36,068 bases of DNA. It comes from Terriglobia bacterium. GTDB taxonomy: Bacteria; Acidobacteriota; Terriglobia; Bryobacterales; Bryobacteraceae. The translations under genes were made by a program, and so were the position numbers. The stretch is taken from contig JAIQFI010000053.1 of NCBI GenBank assembly GCA_020073345.1, positions 1 to 36,068 of the forward strand. The letters are read 5' to 3'. Positions within the stretch are counted from its first letter, which is position 1, and every line of letters starts with the position of its first letter. Positions 17,414-26,266 of this stretch are shown piece by piece. The notes under the pieces are model-generated. The model did not search any database, had not been told where the DNA came from, and worked only from the letters and a program-made list of their open reading frames with translations.

Positions 17414-17552
17414 GATCAGAGCATAGAACAGGCTCAAGAAAGTGTCGAGAGAAATCTAAGCGGGTTATAGTTCTGCAGCGGTTCTGTCGCGCCCTTGCAA
17501 CATTTGACCGATAAACTGAGTCACCTCAGTCCAAGAAAAGGGGTGCCCCAAA

Positions 17553-20500
17553 ATGACCACAAACGACAAATCAACAAGTGTTTTCACTCGCGCCACAATG
17601 GCGATCGCATGTTTGGTGATCTTCGGTATGCCTTCATGGGCACAATACGAATCGGCGACGCTGACAGGCGTCGTCACGGATTCTGCCGGCGCCGTGGTTC
17701 CAAATGCCGAGGTCAAGGCGACCAGCGACGCCACCAACCAGGTAACGTCCGCGATCACGAACAGCGAAGGCCGTTATGTTTTTGGGATCCTGCGGCCTGG
17801 TACATACCAGGTCACCGCCTCGGCAAAGGGTTTTAAGCAGGCGGTGTCGTCGGGACTTGTTCTTCAGGTCAATCAGGCGGGACGCCTCGACCTGCAACTG
17901 CAAGTCGGCGAAGTGAGTGAGCAGATCACTGTTGTCGCGGATTCTCCGACGATTGAAACGGAGTCTTCCAGTCGCGGCGCCGTCATTGACCACACGAAAA
18001 TGGTGGAGCTTCCGCTCAATGGCCGCGACTACAATCAACTCGCGCTGTTATCTCCGGGCGTAATGGCTCCTACGCCGCGTCTTCAATCCGTCGGCTTTCG
18101 CGGGGCTTTCAACGTGAACGGCAATCGCGCGTTCCAGAACGGCTTTCAGCTCGATGGTGTGGACAATACCTCCTATTCCAATAGCTTCCGCGGTCTCAAC
18201 GTGCAAGTGATTCAGCCGTCGGTCGAGGCACTGCAGGAGTTCAAGATCCAGACCAATGCGTATTCGGCGGAATTCGGACGCAGTGCCGGAGCCCTGATCA
18301 ATGCGGTGATCCGGTCCGGGACCAACGACCTGCACGGGACCATCTACGAGTTCCTGCGAAACAGTGAGCTGGATGCAAGCAACTTCTTTGCCAATAAGAA
18401 CGGTCTGAAGAAGCCGTTCCGGCAGCGAAATCAATTTGGCGCAGCCGCGGGCGGTCCAATCATCAAGAACAAGACGTTCATCTTTGGCGACTATGAAGGG
18501 CTCCGCGATGCAGCGGGCGTGGTTCGGACAACGTCCGTTCCTCAGCCGATCTGGCGCCAGGGTCTGTTCGCAACGCCGATCTTCAATCCGTACAACCCGG
18601 CCGATACCGGCCAGGACTTCCGGATTCCGGCCACAGCCAACTGCAACGATGGAACCGGTAGTTGCTGGAAGATTCCCGCGAACCTCATCGATCCGGTCGG
18701 GCAGAAAGTGATCAATGTCAGTCCTGATCCGAACGCCGCCTCTTCGACATTCGACAACAATTTCGTAGCGGCACCAGTAGAGAAGAACCACACCAACCAG
18801 TTCGATCTTCGCGGCGACCACCTGGTTTCCTCCAAGATCAGCACCTTCGCCCGATACTCCTATTCGAAGACGAGCTTCTTTCGGCCTGGACCGCGACCGG
18901 GTTTGTCGGAAGGTTCTTTCAATGACACGTTTGGAACCGCGGACCTGAAGTCCCAGCAGATCGCCTCGGGAATAGTGTGGATTCTGTCGCCTTCGATGGT
19001 TTCCGAGACCCGGTTCGGATACGCGCTGGGCGACTATTTCCAGCTCCCGCCCAACTTCGGAACCACTTGCCCGGCAGACTTGATCGGCTTGAAGAACGCT
19101 CCTTCGGATCCCTCGATTTGCGGCGGTCTTCCAACCTTCAATTTCAATGGCGCGATAAACCGTCGCATCGGCCGAACGACTTCGCAGCCGCAATTCCAAA
19201 CTCCTCGCAGCATGAACTTCCGCGAATCGGTTTCGTGGAACCACGGAGCTCATTCCCTGAAGTTTGGTGGCGAACTCTTGAACGTTGAAACCGGCATTCG
19301 AGACATCGGATCCCTGATCGGGCAGCTCGATTTCAACGGCCGCTTCACCGGCAACAACGGTCGTTGGGAGAACGCGCTGGCGGATCTCCTGCTTGGCTTC
19401 CCGAACCGGTACCAACAAGATTCCAATACGACATTCGACATTTACCAGCACATGTACTTCGTCTTCGCACAGGACGACTGGCGAGTCACGCGTAAGCTCA
19501 CGCTGAATCTCGGACTCCGCTATGAGTTTGCAACTCCTCCCCGAGAGCGCGACTTCAAGTGGGCCAATTTCGATTCGGGCACCGGGAAGTTCATTACCGG
19601 AGCCAGCGGATCACTCTATCAGCAAGCTTTGATTCATCCGGATGGGAACGATTTTGCTCCCCGCCTCGGATTCGCATACTCTGCGACTCCCAAGACCGTG
19701 GTACGCGGCGCATTTGGCATTTTCTACAACCATTCGAATCGCCTTGGACGCGAGGGCCTGCTTGGATTCAATCCGCCGTTCATCATTCTGGCCGATGCAA
19801 ACATCTCAGGTTCCGGCCGTCTGCTATCGACCGACGCACTGTTCCGCTTGCAGGACGGACTTCCTCCGGGATTTGTAGATATCTCCCGCGTGAATCTAAC
19901 CACTGTCGCCCGAAAGGCCCAGGATCCCAACCAGCGTTCCCCCTATGTGGAGCAGTACAGCTTCGGAATTCAACAGGAGCTTGCCAAAGATTTGGTGCTG
20001 GACGTTTCCTACGTTGGCAATCACGGACTGAAGCTACCGTCGTTCCGCAATCTCAATCCCAACACCTATAGCTATAATTCCCAGGGCCTTCCAGTGGTGG
20101 GAGCGCGCGAGCTGAGTTCGCTCGGCTTGAACGGCGATATCCAAGTTCTCGAGAATCTGGGCCGGTCCAATTACAATTCCCTGCAGGCGAAAGTAGAGCG
20201 GCGCTTCGCGAAAGGCTTCACGCTGCTGGCCTCCTATACCTACGGCAAGGCGCTGACCGACTCGGTGGACCATTTATCGACCAGCGGCGCCGGTAACGGA
20301 GTAGACGTGGGCGAATACAAAGAGCCCCAGGATCCGCATAACCGCCGTCTGGAGTATGGTCCTGCTGAGTTCGACATCACTCATCGCTTCGTACTCTCCG
20401 GTGTATGGCGCCTGCCGTTCGAGCGGGGCTCCGGGCCGGCGCAGACGGTGCTCGGCGGATGGGAGTTCTCGCCCATCTTCACCTGGCAAGGCGGGCTGCC

Positions 20501-20903
20501 ATTGACGATCAACCAGTCGCAGATCGTGAACATCGGTGGGGAACGAAGGTTTCGGCCGAACCGCATCGCTAACGGCAATCTGCCGGCCGACCAACGCACG
20601 GTGGATCGGTGGTTTGATACCAGCGCGTTCCAGGCGTTAACCGCCAGCACGCCGAATCAAATTTTCGGTAATTCCGGCGTCGGAATCCTGCGGGGACCTG
20701 GAATGGTCAACTTCGACTTCAATATGGCCAAGGACTTCAAGCTTACTGAGCGTGTGGCAATGCAGTTCCGTTCGGAATTCTTCAACGCATTTAACCATAC
20801 GAATTTCGGTGTGCCGGGCGTCACAGTGGGTGCTGGATTCGGCCAGATCGTCAGTTCAGCGGATGCTCGCATCATCCAATTCGCTCTGAAGCTCAAGTTC
20901 TGA
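17553..20903 (+). CDS. Oar-like TonB-dependent receptor (second copy)
   Basis: Protein of 1116 aa with a good ribosome binding site (AAAAGGGG) before ATG 17553. It has a signal peptide with a long n-region ending 'GMPSWAQ', a CarboxypepD_reg domain ('LTGVVTDSAGAVVPNAEVKATSD', residues 37-115), a plug ('LPLNGRDYNQLALLSPGV', 'FNVNGNRAFQNGFQLDGVDN', 'EFKIQTNAYSAEFGRSAGALIN') and a barrel ending in Phe ('FALKLKF'). It is a paralogue of the receptor at 8290-11634: the motif 'QRNQFGA..GGP.IKNK.F.FGDYEG' is shared, but the extracellular parts differ, so ligands probably differ. The phosphodiesterase gene that follows starts 4 bases after the stop. The 115-base divergent gap to the DUF6454-like gene should hold promoters for both; I could not assign boxes. 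Confidence 0.92.
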   Translation: MTTNDKSTSVFTRATMAIACLVIFGMPSWAQYESATLTGVVTDSAGAVVPNAEVKATSDATNQVTSAITNSEGRYVFGILRPGTYQVTASAKGFKQAVSSGLVLQVNQAGRLDLQLQVGEVSEQITVVADSPTIETESSSRGAVIDHTKMVELPLNGRDYNQLALLSPGVMAPTPRLQSVGFRGAFNVNGNRAFQNGFQLDGVDNTSYSNSFRGLNVQVIQPSVEALQEFKIQTNAYSAEFGRSAGALINAVIRSGTNDLHGTIYEFLRNSELDASNFFANKNGLKKPFRQRNQFGAAAGGPIIKNKTFIFGDYEGLRDAAGVVRTTSVPQPIWRQGLFATPIFNPYNPADTGQDFRIPATANCNDGTGSCWKIPANLIDPVGQKVINVSPDPNAASSTFDNNFVAAPVEKNHTNQFDLRGDHLVSSKISTFARYSYSKTSFFRPGPRPGLSEGSFNDTFGTADLKSQQIASGIVWILSPSMVSETRFGYALGDYFQLPPNFGTTCPADLIGLKNAPSDPSICGGLPTFNFNGAINRRIGRTTSQPQFQTPRSMNFRESVSWNHGAHSLKFGGELLNVETGIRDIGSLIGQLDFNGRFTGNNGRWENALADLLLGFPNRYQQDSNTTFDIYQHMYFVFAQDDWRVTRKLTLNLGLRYEFATPPRERDFKWANFDSGTGKFITGASGSLYQQALIHPDGNDFAPRLGFAYSATPKTVVRGAFGIFYNHSNRLGREGLLGFNPPFIILADANISGSGRLLSTDALFRLQDGLPPGFVDISRVNLTTVARKAQDPNQRSPYVEQYSFGIQQELAKDLVLDVSYVGNHGLKLPSFRNLNPNTYSYNSQGLPVVGARELSSLGLNGDIQVLENLGRSNYNSLQAKVERRFAKGFTLLASYTYGKALTDSVDHLSTSGAGNGVDVGEYKEPQDPHNRRLEYGPAEFDITHRFVLSGVWRLPFERGSGPAQTVLGGWEFSPIFTWQGGLPLTINQSQIVNIGGERRFRPNRIANGNLPADQRTVDRWFDTSAFQALTASTPNQIFGNSGVGILRGPGMVNFDFNMAKDFKLTERVAMQFRSEFFNAFNHTNFGVPGVTVGAGFGQIVSSADARIIQFALKLKF

Positions 20904-20907
20904 TCAG

Positions 20908-21924
20908 GTGGCTGTGAAGACGATCGCAGCGTGGTTGCTGGCTCTCGCGACTTTGGGCGCCCAATCGTCGCTCGAGTTTCTGAATCACCGCCACCCGGTG
21001 CTGGATGCCCACAACTGCTATCCCTACCAGGGACAGTGGGCAGATCGGCTGGATCGTGCGCTTGGCACGGGTTTCCCGATTGCCATCGAACAAGACGTAG
21101 CGTGGCGTACCGATTCAGCCGGTGGGCGAGGAACAGCCGTCGTCTCTCACGAGGCGAAGCCGATTGGAAGCGAGCCCACCTTGCGCGACTACTTCTTTGA
21201 GCACGTCCGGCCAGTAGTCGAATACGCTCTTGCGGAAGAAGATCAAGCGAACTGGCCGTTGATCGTTCTCCATTTCGATTTCAAAAGCAACGAACCGCTG
21301 CTGCTCCAAGGCGTCTGGGATCTCTTGGGTGAATATGAGAGCTGGATCACGACTGCGGTAAAGACCAGTAACCCTCGCGATCTCTCACCGTTCCAAACCA
21401 GACCGATTCTGGTTTTAACCGAAGACTCCGACGCCCAGGAAGACATTTTCTTTAAACGAGTTCCCGTCGGAGCGAAGCTCAGACTTTTTGGGTCGGCTCA
21501 TACAGCCAAGTTTTTCGGAAACTCCGATCCGGAGCGGGCGCATTCGGCCGCTACGCTGCCTCCCGAGGAATTATTGACGGAGCTGCCTACTAACTATCGA
21601 CGTTGGTGGAACAACTCGTGGAGTGAGGTCGAGGAAGGAGGACAGGCGAATGCCGGCGACTGGAGCGCGGCTGATGTACTGCGTCTTCGGTCCTTGGTAG
21701 ATCACGCTCATCGCCTTGGCTACTGGATCCGGTTTTATACGTTGGATGGCTTCTTCCCCGAAAACGAAAGGGGTTGGGATGCGAACTATAACTTTGGCTC
21801 GCCTGAATCGGTCCGCAAACGCTGGGATGCGGCGATCGCAGCGGGCGTCGACCTGATTGCCACCGACCAATACGAGGATCTTGGGACTGAAATCAAGCTG
21901 TCTCGAATCTGGAGGTCACACTGA
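20908..21924 (+). CDS. PI-PLC/GDPD-like secreted phosphodiesterase
   Basis: Protein of 338 aa from GTG 20908; GTG 20914 would give 'MKTIAAWLLALATLGAQ' and is equally possible. It has a cleavable signal peptide. The mature domain looks like a PLC/GDPD-type TIM barrel: 'HPVLDAHNCYPYQGQWADRL' (first catalytic His), 'IAIEQDVAW' (Glu and Asp metal ligands), 'VVSHEAKP' (second His), 'LIVLHFDFKSNE', and a final 'GVDLIATDQYEDLG' strand as in GDPD enzymes. These enzymes cleave glycerophosphodiesters or phosphoinositides, using a metal ion in the GDPD branch. The catalytic His/Glu/Asp set is present. It directly follows the second receptor in the same transcript, giving a receptor-phosphodiesterase unit. 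Confidence 0.82.
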   Translation: MAVKTIAAWLLALATLGAQSSLEFLNHRHPVLDAHNCYPYQGQWADRLDRALGTGFPIAIEQDVAWRTDSAGGRGTAVVSHEAKPIGSEPTLRDYFFEHVRPVVEYALAEEDQANWPLIVLHFDFKSNEPLLLQGVWDLLGEYESWITTAVKTSNPRDLSPFQTRPILVLTEDSDAQEDIFFKRVPVGAKLRLFGSAHTAKFFGNSDPERAHSAATLPPEELLTELPTNYRRWWNNSWSEVEEGGQANAGDWSAADVLRLRSLVDHAHRLGYWIRFYTLDGFFPENERGWDANYNFGSPESVRKRWDAAIAAGVDLIATDQYEDLGTEIKLSRIWRSH

Positions 21925-21981
21925 CCTGATATCAACTCCCATCTCAGTGAACCACCGGGCCAGGTCCATACCATCAGGTCA
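21922..21981. repeat. 9-bp perfect inverted repeat between convergent genes
   Basis: TGACCTGAT (21922-21930) and ATCAGGTCA (21973-21981) are exact reverse complements separated by 42 bases. The left arm contains the stop codon of the phosphodiesterase gene; the right arm lies shortly before the end of the minus-strand membrane-protein gene. It could be a bidirectional terminator stem or an operator; no T-run is present. Confidence 0.4.
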
Positions 21982-22007
21982 TCGACAACTCTTAGATTAT
22001 GCGGAGC

Positions 22008-24827
22008 TCAATTGTAGAAGCGGGGGTTCTCCAACAACGGGTATAAATCACGGAGAACAAAATCAGCCCCCTGGCCACGGGTCTTAATCACGACTCTGGC
22101 GTTGGCTTCGTCCGGTTCGAGCGGATTTGTTTCGAATACATGATACGGATGTAAATCGTCGGGTGTCACCATGCTTGGCGCACTCCGACAGCCGTGCACG
22201 GTGGCTATGCAGAGCTCCAAACCGCCTGCGGAACTCCTGATATAGAGCGCCAGCTTATACCGATCGGAGCCATAGGTATTGACTTGATCGAGCCAAATCT
22301 CTTGATGAGGCTCTAAGCGAACGTGAATTCCTTCGGGCGTCCGACTGGCCATCACTGGTTGGGGCCCTGTCACATCAGGAAGGCGCCGGTACCCTGGCCG
22401 GTATCTAGCGGTGTCGCGATATAGTGCCCCAAGTGCATCCGCAGCGATTCGCGCGTTTTCTTTCGGAAGAATACCGGCGTTGGCGAGGTCGTCTGCCATC
22501 TTTGCACGATAGGGGTGATTGGGGAATCGCTCCAGCGCCTTCGTAAAGATGTCAACCCATTCGGGAACGTGAAACAACTGGGCATACTGATAGAAGTTGG
22601 GATTCCCAGGAGCTTCCTGCAACGCCCTTCGATAGTAGTCCATCATCGAGCGGCGGCACTTTTCGCCCTCCGCATCGTAGTCCACCGGCAGTTTTCCCGC
22701 TAGATAGTGTTTGTGATATCCCGTCGCTGCATATTGGAAATACATCACATTGGCTGCATACATGGAAACCGCCCCCGGTTCGAAGCTGCCCAAGGACTGC
22801 AGTTCATCTAATTGCTGCACTAGCCACGCGTGTGTCCGGTATGACTCCGGGTTGAAAAGGCCGTAATGCTCGGCGGTCCAAATGCGATAGACGTAAACTT
22901 CGCGGTGGGCCACTCGAATGAGCCCCCAAATGAGAACCAAGACGCAACCAGCAACGCAAGCGATCTGCCGTTTAGGGCGGCGAGCCGCTTGGGTTCTTAT
23001 CCAGCCCCAAGCCTGTGGTCCAGTCTCGAACACCCGCCGAAAGCGAACGCAAATCAGAACGGATGTGACGGGTAACAGCGCCCAAAGGAACCATACTCCA
23101 CGCGCATAGTAGAGCGCGTGAGTGTGAATGATCCCTTGGAGAACGGAGACGCCGAATATTTCGAAATAAACCACACCGAGAACAGGCCAAAGTACTGGAC
23201 GATCAAACCGTAGAGATGCCACCGCCAACACCAGTAGTCCAAACCAATAAATCCACGTGTCGATAACTGTATTAGGTCCATACATTCCTGCCGAAAGGAA
23301 CCGGTGAAAACATACGACTTCAAAAAAGCGTCCCCACCAGTGCAAGAAAATCAGCCAAGGGCGATGTAGGAATGTGTCCAGCCAGTAATAATTCGACCAT
23401 GGGCGGAATGATTGGAATAAGTTGACAACCCCGGAATTTGCCAAGAGCGGGTCGCGCAGCAAGATCATGGAATAGTTTGCGTCGCCGATAAGGAAGCCAT
23501 GATAGCTAGGCCGCTCAAAGGTATACCCCATCATGGTTACGGGCACGTATTCCTCACTTTGGGCAGCATCTACCGCCGACACAGGCGCCAGTAGCTGCGC
23601 CGAATAGTGAGCGTAGGGGAAGCGGCAAACGAACAACGTGAGAACCGCGAGCCCGGCGCGGAGCAGGGCGATCCTGCGAGTTTGAACGAAAAGGCGGAAA
23701 AAAGTGAATGCGCCCCTGTATGCTCGCTCGACAGTATCCCTCCAAGTTTTGGCCTGTTTCGCCGGAGGGCGTATCGAGCGAGGTTTTGAAGCGCCGCGAT
23801 ATTTTGACGCGCCGCGGTGTTTCGGCTGCGGGTTGGACGCGACGCGAACGCTCGCCACCGAAACCGGCGCCTGTTCTGGCCCCATCAATTTCATCGATGT
23901 TCTAGTGCGCTGTAGGACGGCTATCAGCGCGACGCTTGCCGCCACAACAGGAGCATACATCTTGATGATGATCGGCAGTCCAAACAAGCACAGGACCGAG
24001 AACACGCCAAATAGGACCAGCCCGGCCATTCGCCACCATGGACGGAGGGCGATTCGCCACCATGGCAAGGGAGAGTCAGCAGGATTTTCATCGGGGTCCT
24101 CCGCAATCAGGAGTTGGCCGGCGAGCATCAGGGGAAACGCCAGCAGCATATAGAGGACATCATTTCCCGTCCTGCTAAGCCCTCGGCATGCTATCTCGAT
24201 TCCAGCTATGACCAGCAGACCTCCGAGATTTGACCGCAGTATCGCGCTTCCAATCAGGAATGCGGACCAGTAGCCGATGTAGGCTGCTGCCATGAGCCAT
24301 AAGGAAACATAGATCTCTGTGAGGCCGAAAACGCGGAAGAGCCAGATGTACGGCGTTGCGCCCGGAAACGAGTAGGAGTAATCCATGAAGTCGAAGCGCC
24401 GCACCCACCCCGCGCGACAAGGCGCACGATAGAACGTTGTCGTCTCTCTGTTGTAAAAGGCCAAAAGGGCGGCAATTCGTTGTGGTTCGTGCGTGTGTTT
24501 CTGGAGAAGATCATGGACTTTTGGCTGCATCCTTTCGAAGAGCTCGGTACGCTGCTGCTCCTCAGAGGGACACGATTCGAACGGGCGCCCATTGACGTTG
24601 TTATAGATCCTCAACCGGCTGGCACCGTAACTGGAGAAGACAAATTCCCGAGCTGATTGAAACAGCGCGGTAGACGTAAAGGGTACGCGCTGGGCACAAA
24701 AATAGGTCGCCAGCAACAGCCCGGCCAAGAGTGAATAGCGAGATTCGAAGGCCTTGCGGCACGTGAACAAGAACCTGAAGAACGGTTGGCGCCAGCGTGA
24801 AATCGGTGACGCTGCCTCCTGCACCAT
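22008..24827 (-). CDS. Large polytopic membrane protein with C-terminal beta domain (putative GT-C-like)
   Basis: Protein of 939 aa, last gene of the polysaccharide cluster. About a dozen membrane segments lie in two blocks (residues ~35-330 and ~385-640), separated by a basic linker with the repeated 'RGASKYRGASK' (near residue 340). After the last membrane segment comes a helical-repeat, TPR-like stretch ('MMDYYRRALQEAPGNPNFYQYAQLF', 'ALERFPNHPYRAKMADDL'). A terminal beta-rich domain follows ('YKLALYIRSSAGGLELCI...ARVVIKTRGQGADFVL'). The architecture resembles GT-C glycosyltransferases or polymerase/ligase proteins that work on lipid-linked sugars at the periplasmic face, but I see no diagnostic motif. 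A 14-bp direct repeat inside the gene duplicates 'PWWR'. The 166-base gap upstream (24828-24993) shows no feature. Confidence 0.75.
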   Translation of the reverse strand: MVQEAASPISRWRQPFFRFLFTCRKAFESRYSLLAGLLLATYFCAQRVPFTSTALFQSAREFVFSSYGASRLRIYNNVNGRPFESCPSEEQQRTELFERMQPKVHDLLQKHTHEPQRIAALLAFYNRETTTFYRAPCRAGWVRRFDFMDYSYSFPGATPYIWLFRVFGLTEIYVSLWLMAAAYIGYWSAFLIGSAILRSNLGGLLVIAGIEIACRGLSRTGNDVLYMLLAFPLMLAGQLLIAEDPDENPADSPLPWWRIALRPWWRMAGLVLFGVFSVLCLFGLPIIIKMYAPVVAASVALIAVLQRTRTSMKLMGPEQAPVSVASVRVASNPQPKHRGASKYRGASKPRSIRPPAKQAKTWRDTVERAYRGAFTFFRLFVQTRRIALLRAGLAVLTLFVCRFPYAHYSAQLLAPVSAVDAAQSEEYVPVTMMGYTFERPSYHGFLIGDANYSMILLRDPLLANSGVVNLFQSFRPWSNYYWLDTFLHRPWLIFLHWWGRFFEVVCFHRFLSAGMYGPNTVIDTWIYWFGLLVLAVASLRFDRPVLWPVLGVVYFEIFGVSVLQGIIHTHALYYARGVWFLWALLPVTSVLICVRFRRVFETGPQAWGWIRTQAARRPKRQIACVAGCVLVLIWGLIRVAHREVYVYRIWTAEHYGLFNPESYRTHAWLVQQLDELQSLGSFEPGAVSMYAANVMYFQYAATGYHKHYLAGKLPVDYDAEGEKCRRSMMDYYRRALQEAPGNPNFYQYAQLFHVPEWVDIFTKALERFPNHPYRAKMADDLANAGILPKENARIAADALGALYRDTARYRPGYRRLPDVTGPQPVMASRTPEGIHVRLEPHQEIWLDQVNTYGSDRYKLALYIRSSAGGLELCIATVHGCRSAPSMVTPDDLHPYHVFETNPLEPDEANARVVIKTRGQGADFVLRDLYPLLENPRFYN
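24028..24065. repeat. In-frame 24-bp-period direct repeat in the membrane-protein gene
   Basis: ATTCGCCACCATGG occurs at 24028-24041 and 24052-24065, a period of 24 bases (8 codons), giving the peptide repeat 'PWWRIALRPWWRM'. It preserves the reading frame and is the kind of short duplication produced by replication slippage. The basic linker nearby has its own small peptide repeat. Confidence 0.6.
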
Positions 24828-24993
24828 AAAGGACTCAAAGTACCATACTGCTCAGCTGTCCGCTCAACTCCTGCATAATGTCTAACTATTTGTGGCCGCT
24901 TCCGTGTGGACTGAATCGAGTCTTGAAGAGACATTCGATCCCGCGCGCTGACCCGACGTCCTACCGGTCAGACCCATTCAAGTGGCCTATAAC

Positions 24994-26265
24994 TTACACG
25001 ATTGTGGGCGCGGGTAGGGGACAAATATACTTTCCCTTGTAGCCCTTCTCTTTCAACTTAGGAATCAGTTCCTCGGCGATGTGCCAGGACAACAACAAAA
25101 CGTATTCCGGCTGATCGGTATATAAGCGGGATTCCTCGAGTACCGGAATCAGCGATCCGGGCATATACTTACCGATCTTGAGGGATCCTTTTATTTCGAG
25201 AACACAGTCCAGAATGCCGTCATCCAAGCCCACATAGTGAATCAAAGTACTGGCGCGGGAAGGCGCTCCGATACCGTAAATCCTTTGTCCTTGTTTCTTG
25301 ATATCGCGCAGCAAGGCATGCAGATCAAGCTTGGACTGCACCGCCCTGGCTTTAAAACTCTGCAGATGTTCCGCATCCAGACCCGCGGCCGCTTCCTTCT
25401 TCAGAGTTTCACTCAACGACGGACGAACCGGGTATTCGCCGGCGCGGGCCGCGTATACGCGAATCGAACCGCCGTGCGTCGGAATCCGGCAAGCGTGGAT
25501 GACCTCCAGGCCATGCATCTTGAGAAGATACTGCAGGCTCCTCAGTGAGTAGTAGCGCAGATGCTCGTGGTAAATGGTGTCGTACTGAAGGGTTTCCACC
25601 AGGCTCAAGAGGTAATGCGATTCTGAGATGAAGACGCTCTTGTTGTCCATCAGGAGCAGGATGCTGTTCACGATGTCGTGGATACGCTCGATGTGGGCGA
25701 AGACATTGGTTGCCGTGACAACCTTCGCCGGACCGTGAAGATCGCGAGTCTTTTGGGCGGTGGCTCCGTCAAAGAAAGCGATCGTGGTGGGGATTCCGCG
25801 CTCGTTTGCAAGGTTTCCCACCTGGCTGGGCTCGATGCCAAACACACGGTGGCCACCGTTCTTGAAATTGCTCAGGAGTGTTCCGTCGTTCGATCCGATG
25901 TCGATGGCCAGATCCTGGGGTCCCATCGGGACGATGGTTTGGGACTCGGTGTAGAGATCCGCAAAGTTGTCCCGCAGGATCTTCGTGGTGCCGCTCGTAT
26001 AAGGGTACTCGGGCGGAAACAGAATGTTTTTGTCCACGATGAGGCCCAGTTGAACCAGGCTGCATTGTGGACAGGCAAGCAGAAGAGCTGGGTATGCGGG
26101 TTGTTCCCGAGGCAGATCGCCGATGGTCCGCATTTGATTGACGGGTGGAAGATATCCCAGGAAGAAAACGTGCTGTAACGGAGCGTGATCACAGACTTGG
26201 CAACGTTCTACGACGACACTGGAACCGGTGCCGGCCGCCGTCGGTGCTGTATCGAGGATGGGCAA
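24994..26265 (-). CDS. Sugar C-methyltransferase (NovU/TylC3-type, SAM-dependent)
   Basis: Protein of 423 aa. It has the three-part layout of NDP-sugar C-methyltransferases. An N-terminal zinc site 'CQVCDHAPL' and 'CPQCSL' comes first. The SAM domain has 'LAIDIGSNDGTLLSNF' (motif I), 'VVTATNVFAHIERIHDI', 'YDTIYHEHLRYYSLRSL' and 'THGGSIRVYAA'. The C-terminal domain has 'YGIGAPSRASTLIHYVGL' and 'IGKYMPGSLIPV'. Such enzymes add a methyl branch to a keto-sugar nucleotide. I chose TTG 26265 as start: AAGGAAG stands 7 bases upstream and the codon follows the epimerase stop (26267) by one base. The frame is open to 26346, but that stretch overlaps the epimerase gene and is unusually basic. Confidence 0.85.
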   Translation of the reverse strand: MPILDTAPTAAGTGSSVVVERCQVCDHAPLQHVFFLGYLPPVNQMRTIGDLPREQPAYPALLLACPQCSLVQLGLIVDKNILFPPEYPYTSGTTKILRDNFADLYTESQTIVPMGPQDLAIDIGSNDGTLLSNFKNGGHRVFGIEPSQVGNLANERGIPTTIAFFDGATAQKTRDLHGPAKVVTATNVFAHIERIHDIVNSILLLMDNKSVFISESHYLLSLVETLQYDTIYHEHLRYYSLRSLQYLLKMHGLEVIHACRIPTHGGSIRVYAARAGEYPVRPSLSETLKKEAAAGLDAEHLQSFKARAVQSKLDLHALLRDIKKQGQRIYGIGAPSRASTLIHYVGLDDGILDCVLEIKGSLKIGKYMPGSLIPVLEESRLYTDQPEYVLLLSWHIAEELIPKLKEKGYKGKYICPLPAPTIV

Positions 26266-26266
26266 T

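Noticed and set aside
17516-17529. Small hairpin CTGAG-TCAC-CTCAG upstream of the second receptor
   Set aside because: Five base pairs only and common by chance; does not mask the ribosome binding site.
18048-19451. 467-codon frame antisense to the second TonB-dependent receptor
   Set aside because: Shadow of a long GC-rich gene; no domain, Arg/Val/Glu-rich composition typical of antisense frames.
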